A stretch of DNA of 64,000 bases from Bradyrhizobium tropiciagri (GTDB lineage: Bacteria > Pseudomonadota > Alphaproteobacteria > Rhizobiales > Xanthobacteraceae): positions 1-64,000 of the forward strand of contig NZ_JAFCKF010000013.1 in assembly GCF_018130545.1 (NCBI RefSeq), read 5' to 3'. A program made the translations under genes and the position numbers. How positions within the stretch are numbered: position 1 is the stretch's first letter; the number at the start of each line of letters is the position of its first letter. The notes beneath the pieces were generated by a model. That model was given only the letters and a program-made list of their open reading frames with translations. It was not told where the DNA came from and did not search any database. Positions 60,909 to 64,000 of this stretch are shown in pieces.

Positions 60909-62161
60909 GGCAACACCGTGCGATCAAATGGCCGGACCTGGCGCGCAGGTCGCGAGCCTACAAGAATGCTTGAGAAGTATTGGGCAAGAGCCCGTGCAGG
61001 ATGATAGGTCCCGTAGACGAACCGACACACCGGACCGAAGCTGTTTGCTGCGGCGGGACCGATAAAATGCAGGCCGGGTATCGAAGTCTCGTATTGCGGT
61101 GAAAGCTGCGGCGCTCCCTCGACCAGATGGATTTGGCGAAGCAGCGTCGGGTTCAGGAAATTCAACCGGCTGACATCGATCTTGTAGCCGGTCGCGAAGA
61201 TCACATGGTCGGTCTGCAATGATTGGCGCGCTCCGTCGGTGCTGGCCAGATCGAGCAGGACGCGGCCATTGCGGATCCCGATGCCTTGCAGCGAGGTACC
61301 GAGCCACATCGGCACCTTGCCGACAACGCGGTCCTTCACGAACGCGCCGCCCAGGGGACCCAGCGCCTTGGCGTTGGCAAGCCGTATGCGCCGTTCCTCG
61401 GACAACAGCTGGATGAGATGGGGATAGTTCGCGCAAGCCGTCAGAGCCCAACCTGGGCCGATGCCGCTCAACGGCGCCATCATGCGTTCGACGGACGATC
61501 GATTGCGGGGACGGTTGGCAAAACGCATTCGCTGGGCGCGCGCCACCAGTGAAACCGGGATCCCCCGTTCGTGGAGCAGCGCGGCGAGATCGGTCGCCGA
61601 CGATCCGGATCCGACCACGGTCACTTCCTTGCCGTCCAGTGCATCGAAGGAGCCGTAGGCGCCGCTGTGCGAGCACAATTCGGCAGGTAGATCTGCGACC
61701 TCCTTCGGCAGGTATTTGAAGGGCAGCGTGCCGACGGCCACCACGACGCGCCGCGCGTTGACCGTCTCGCCGTCGTCTAGGCTGGCGCGAAGGCCGCCGT
61801 CGATAACCTCCAGCGCGGTGAGCTTCTTGTTCTCAACGGTGGGCACGTATCGCATCCGGAAGGCTTCGGCGTAGTCGATGAACCGTTCCAGCGTCAGCGG
61901 CGTCAACGTGTCATGATAAGGCAAGGCACGTTCGGTGCTGAACGACTTCACCGTGAATTCCGATCCGGGATCGGAGAGACTTGTCGCCCAAGGGTAGGAC
62001 TTCAACAGCATGCCGCGGGGCATGTTGTGCTTCCAGGGGCCCATGGACTCACCGAATATCCGGTGCTCCACTCCGCGTGCACGCAAATGTGCAGCCAGCG
62101 ACAAGCCGTAGGGGCCGGCTCCTATGACGGCCACATCCACGGATGTGCTCGATCGGCCCAT
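60905..62161 (-). CDS. Flavin-dependent NAD(P)-binding oxidoreductase
   Basis: This 418-aa protein has two dinucleotide-binding motifs, VAVIGAGPYGLSLAAHL near the N-terminus (FAD) and VTVVGSGSSATDLAALL in the middle (NADPH), plus IFATGYKID. This is the arrangement of flavin-containing monooxygenases or lysine/ornithine-hydroxylase relatives. In a polysaccharide locus it may oxidise a sugar amine or thiol. ATG 62161 is preceded by GGGAGGTG; the upstream extension lacks support. Confidence 0.85.
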   Translation of the reverse strand: MGRSSTSVDVAVIGAGPYGLSLAAHLRARGVEHRIFGESMGPWKHNMPRGMLLKSYPWATSLSDPGSEFTVKSFSTERALPYHDTLTPLTLERFIDYAEAFRMRYVPTVENKKLTALEVIDGGLRASLDDGETVNARRVVVAVGTLPFKYLPKEVADLPAELCSHSGAYGSFDALDGKEVTVVGSGSSATDLAALLHERGIPVSLVARAQRMRFANRPRNRSSVERMMAPLSGIGPGWALTACANYPHLIQLLSEERRIRLANAKALGPLGGAFVKDRVVGKVPMWLGTSLQGIGIRNGRVLLDLASTDGARQSLQTDHVIFATGYKIDVSRLNFLNPTLLRQIHLVEGAPQLSPQYETSIPGLHFIGPAAANSFGPVCRFVYGTYHPARALAQYFSSILVGSRPARQVRPFDRTVLP

Positions 62162-62407
62162 ATGCGCACCTCCCGCACGAAATAAAAAAGGTAGATGAGA
62201 TGAAAAAGACATCGGGAGATTGAAACGCGAAACTCTCTCCTGGCGACCCTCTTCCGGCGATCCTGAGCTGACGAGGATCGCTGATGCAGCTGCGCAGTGG
62301 AAGCGCGATAGATGGTTAGCTCTTTGTAGTTATCCTCTTGCGTCTCAACGGAAATGGTTCTGCAATACCGACGTCGCCAGCGACGATTTCGATCGTTGCT
62401 GGCTTGC

Positions 62408-63961
62408 TCAGGCGACGCCTGCCGGCATCGAGCACGACCAGGCGGGGTGTCGGTCCGGGCGGGCCGAAATCTCGGATGGAAGCGGCTCGTAGCTGGCCGT
62501 GACCTGTCGCAGCCGCCTGACGCGACCGAACGCGTCGATCACCTCGAGGCCGGATCCGCGATTGTAGGTGTGGCAGCCGAAGCTCGCCGCGCGAATGACG
62601 CCGACCGGGGTCTGAGCAAATTCCGACAGGCTGAGCGCGTCGAGCCGGCACAGCGTGACCGCATCGCCATAACCGCGCGAGCAATCCTGGACCGGGCGCA
62701 GAACTTGACCGTGGTGCTCGATGAAGGCGCCTGCCGGACGGCTGAGCGAGGCGTCGATCAGGACCGGATTTGCGGCATGAGGGACCCAGGGGCCGGTCAG
62801 GCTCTCCGCGCGGTAGATATCGAGGACGTCCCATGACGTGGATCCCCACCGCCTGGGGCTGACGAAAAACCAGCAACGGCCTTCGCGAAACAGCGGCGTA
62901 CAGTCGTAGGCCTCGACCCGGTCGATCAGGCACGCTTCCCGGGCCCACCGGGTGGGGAATTCGACCGCGCGGTACAGGCTGACATTCCTCGCCGCGCCGG
63001 ATTCCGGGATCATCCAAATTTGTCCGTCCCGCTCGAACACGAACGGGTAGGAGAGATGATGCGGCTCTTCCAGCACGATCCGCGGCTCACTCGCCGTTCC
63101 GTCGCGGTTCACGGTCACGACCGCGACGCATCCTCGCTTTTTCCTGTAGGAGTATTGTTCGACGAAGATGAAATCCTGCCCCCGGTGGCTGAAGGGAAAC
63201 GGGTCGGCAAGGTAACTGTCGGCATCCGCGGCGAGCATGTTGAAGACGGCCGTGCCCCGGTCGAGCAGGCTTGCCGCTTCGTCGCGGCGCCAGCCGACGC
63301 CCCACATCTTGCCGCCCCTCGCGATGATATTCAGCAAGCTGACGGCTTTCGATGCCACCCTTGCGCTGGCCCACACGAGGGTCGAAGAACAGGGGCCTGG
63401 GGGCCCGTTCATCCGCGTGCGCGGCGCAATGGATGCCGCCGCGGGCTCCTCGCGCAAGGCCTTGAGGATCAGCAGGACGGCGCATGAGAGGCTGCCATCA
63501 AGGGTCATGGCGAGCACGGCGCGGTCTGCGCTGGCGGGGCGTGCCGTCCAGGGGCCCCAGGGGCGCGCGGTGTCGTGCAGTTCGACGAGCAGGTCTTCGT
63601 CATTCGCCAGCGCTGCCAGCGTCCCAATTTCGCCGGGGACGCCGTTGAAGCGCGGGGTCAGCACCCGCTGTCCGGGAGCGGCAAGCGCCTCGCCGCTGAG
63701 ATTGATCACGATGTCTGGCGTGGTCGTCGGCCGCGCCAGAGCGCGCAGCGCCGCCGCCACGGAGTCCGTCGCGCCATCGCCGCGAACGCGGTAGACGAGC
63801 CGCTCCAGCTCGAGCAGCAGACGGCATGTCGGCGGCAGCGGATGGCGATCCGATCCGAAGCTGCACGAGACCTCGTTGGCCGGATTGTCGGCAAGCGCGT
63901 CCGCCAGCCAGAGGTGCCAGCGCAATAGCCGTGACGGATCAAGATGCAGGCAAATGCGCAT
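62408..63961 (-). CDS. Protein resembling the N-terminal part of glucosamine inositolphosphorylceramide transferase
   Basis: This 517-aa protein has an N-terminal ~200 residues with formyltransferase-like outlines and a C-terminal beta-propeller-like half (GWRRDEAASLLDRG, DPFPFSHRGQDFIFVEQY, HHLSYPFVFERDGQIWMIPES, WDVLDIYRAESLTGPW). The latter resembles the domain found in plant GINT1 proteins and in bacterial polysaccharide loci. The actual reaction is not known for bacterial members. It may be a carbohydrate-binding or transferase domain. ATG 63961 is used; GTG 63967 is close. Confidence 0.72.
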   Translation of the reverse strand: MRICLHLDPSRLLRWHLWLADALADNPANEVSCSFGSDRHPLPPTCRLLLELERLVYRVRGDGATDSVAAALRALARPTTTPDIVINLSGEALAAPGQRVLTPRFNGVPGEIGTLAALANDEDLLVELHDTARPWGPWTARPASADRAVLAMTLDGSLSCAVLLILKALREEPAAASIAPRTRMNGPPGPCSSTLVWASARVASKAVSLLNIIARGGKMWGVGWRRDEAASLLDRGTAVFNMLAADADSYLADPFPFSHRGQDFIFVEQYSYRKKRGCVAVVTVNRDGTASEPRIVLEEPHHLSYPFVFERDGQIWMIPESGAARNVSLYRAVEFPTRWAREACLIDRVEAYDCTPLFREGRCWFFVSPRRWGSTSWDVLDIYRAESLTGPWVPHAANPVLIDASLSRPAGAFIEHHGQVLRPVQDCSRGYGDAVTLCRLDALSLSEFAQTPVGVIRAASFGCHTYNRGSGLEVIDAFGRVRRLRQVTASYEPLPSEISARPDRHPAWSCSMPAGVA

Positions 63962-64000
63962 TGACACCCCGAGCCCGGTTCAGTCCTTCGCCTGCGCGAC

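Noticed and set aside
1-64000. tRNA, rRNA or CRISPR genes
   Set aside because: No tRNA cloverleaf-like sequence, rRNA stretch or regularly spaced repeat array was found on reading both strands.

Overview
The window looks like chromosomal DNA of a Bradyrhizobium-type alphaproteobacterium. The signs are high GC throughout, an alphaproteobacterial LexA box (GTTC-N7-GTTC) in front of dinB, many branched-chain-amino-acid-type ABC transporter parts including a permease-ATPase fusion, and intergenic palindromic repeats resembling those I remember from Bradyrhizobium. There are about 60 genes and no rRNA, tRNA, CRISPR array or insertion sequence that I can see.

Region 1 (about 360-13030) is a Tad/Flp pilus locus. 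It has a sigma70-like promoter, two near-identical Flp pilins, prepilin peptidase, cpaB, cpaE, cpaF, tadB, tadC, a methyltransferase-family membrane protein, and three TadE/G-type pseudopilins. After a 413-bp gap come the secretin cpaC, a small lipoprotein and the TPR lipoprotein tadD. Region 2 (13055-21003) is mixed: an MFS/spermidine-synthase fusion protein, two unknown proteins, an SOS-regulated DNA polymerase IV, a small conserved protein and two divergent SGNH-type proteins. Region 3 (21097-21932) is a scar in which the truncated ends of an outer-membrane efflux gene and a histidine kinase gene meet head to head.

Region 4 (22147-48781) is the most interesting part. It is a 26-kb aromatic catabolism island with a two-subunit Rieske oxygenase and reductase, two acyl-CoA ligases, two SDR enzymes (one fused to a DUF35 domain), three MarR regulators, an indolepyruvate-ferredoxin-oxidoreductase-like pair, a gentisate-type ring-cleavage dioxygenase with a fumarylpyruvate-hydrolase-like partner, a thioesterase, a complete Liv-type transporter, a second orphan binding protein, a cysteine-less racemase homologue, a thiolase-like protein without thiolase catalytic residues, and a cyclase-family hydrolase of the isatin-hydrolase type. 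I read this as an iad-like indole-3-acetate (auxin) degradation island. The proposed route is Rieske oxygenation to dioxindole-acetate, CoA activation, retro-aldol cleavage to isatin plus acetyl-CoA by the thiolase-like/DUF35 pair, isatin hydrolysis to isatinate, and oxidative decarboxylation by the IorAB-like enzyme. The substrate and the retro-aldol step are inference. The promoters of the Rieske operon and of iorA share a TTACATGTA palindrome inside the -35/-10 spacer, a likely MarR operator.

Region 5 (49166-63961) is a polysaccharide locus: an ExoF/Wza-like export protein, a FemAB/CelD-like acyltransferase and an ATP-grasp ligase on the plus strand, then a minus-strand series of flippase, two GT4 and one GT2 glycosyltransferases, a DUF1616-like protein, a large multi-pass membrane protein, a flavin-dependent oxidoreductase and a beta-propeller-like protein resembling the N-terminal part of glucosamine inositolphosphorylceramide transferases.
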